Assembly: GCA_947631945.1 (NCBI GenBank)
Contig: CANRNI010000005.1
Span: forward strand, 37,629 to 101,628
DNA: 64,000 nt
Reading direction: 5' to 3'
DNA from: an uncultured Clostridia bacterium
Lineage (GTDB): Bacteria; Bacillota; Clostridia; Oscillospirales; Acutalibacteraceae
The position numbers and the translations under genes were made by a program. Of the stretch, positions 63,760 to 64,000 are shown piece after piece. The notes under the pieces were generated by a model. It was not told where the DNA came from. It was given only the letters and a program-made list of their open reading frames with translations, and searched no databases. Position 1 is the first letter of the stretch; each line of letters opens with the position of its first letter.

Positions 63760-64000
63760 GGCAAGGTGCTGATTCAGCCCTGAGCAAGACGGAAAACTGC
63801 TCACCGTCAGGGACTGCACCGACTGATCACTGGTGGCTCAACGGTTCCTGACGGCCACAAGTAAATATCATCAGCTGCCTTTTGAGCGGGAAGCTGCAGA
63901 CCGGAACGGAGAAATCTCCGTCGGGACTGTGGTTAGGTTTCTATACCCATTTTGCAGCTGACCATGAAGGTTTCCTCCGTTCCAAGCAAATCGAACGGAG
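63760..64000. ncRNA. Inverted-repeat-rich region, candidate structured RNA
   Basis: No gene is visible in either direction. Several stems are evident: TGAGCA/TGCTCA (63781-63786, 63798-63803), CCGTCAGG/CCTGACGG (63804-63811, 63847-63854), CGGAG/CTCCG near 63915-63929, AGCTGCA/TGCAGCT, and GGAACGGAG with a later CTCCGTTCC. They are GC-richer than the flanks. The region runs to the window edge, so boundaries and strand are unknown. Confidence 0.3.

Overview
The window looks like chromosome from a low- to mid-GC, Gram-positive anaerobe of the class Clostridia, most likely a gut Oscillospirales/Ruminococcaceae-type organism. This rests on GTP-type PEP carboxykinase, a DUF5696 lipoprotein, DUF4364, Rex, AGGAGG-type ribosome binding sites, TTGACA/TATAAT-like promoters and secreted proteins with Gram-positive signal peptides. 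The assignment is an inference; no 16S rRNA gene is present.

From 1 to about 44 kb the content is mostly core chromosome. It holds a 5'-truncated pckG, a 1461-residue secreted surface protein, an mreB homologue with a membrane-anchored neighbour, a DUF5696 lipoprotein, metA, DUF4364, a HAD phosphatase, a membrane-anchored GH27 alpha-galactosidase with an inserted domain, an LCAT-like esterase, a methyltransferase, an XRE membrane regulator, and a MATE exporter with a Nudix hydrolase. A long leftward arginine/carbamoyl-phosphate cluster runs argC-argJ-argB-argD-argF-carA-carB, and its carB is fused in frame to a complete diaminopimelate epimerase (dapF). An initiator tRNA-Met, a tandem family of DUF5104-like proteins, a flavin reductase and an M20 peptidase follow. 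Then comes a rightward acn-icd-rex operon and a secreted protein diverging from an XRE regulator. Eight copies of a 120-180 bp palindromic, MITE-like repeat are scattered through 8-38 kb, including in the leader of argC and between argF and carA.

From about 44 to 64 kb the window is a leftward defence island with different base and codon use. Its downstream part is a decayed type III-like restriction-modification locus. The methyltransferase has lost its N-terminus and is frameshifted at a run of ten G just before its AdoMet motif. The restriction subunit is frameshifted near its start. A DUF4145-like gene follows.

Upstream of it, 49.4-63.6 kb is a tightly overlapped eight-gene operon with its own promoter (63676-63704) and tandem terminators (49241-49340). 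In transcription order it encodes a 332-aa protein, a 148-aa winged-helix-like protein, a 610-aa SMC/Rad50-like ATPase (these three resemble an ABC-three-component module), and a 76-aa XRE regulator. Then come a 1196-aa fusion of a DruA/DUF4338-like region to a P-loop ATPase, a 499-aa unknown, a 1588-aa protein with a PD-(D/E)xK-like motif and a C-terminal FtsK motor, and an SfsA-like nuclease. This combination does not match a complete Druantia, Dnd/Dpt, BREX or DISARM system that I know. It is the best candidate for an undescribed system. The last 240 bases are rich in inverted repeats and may encode a structured RNA.
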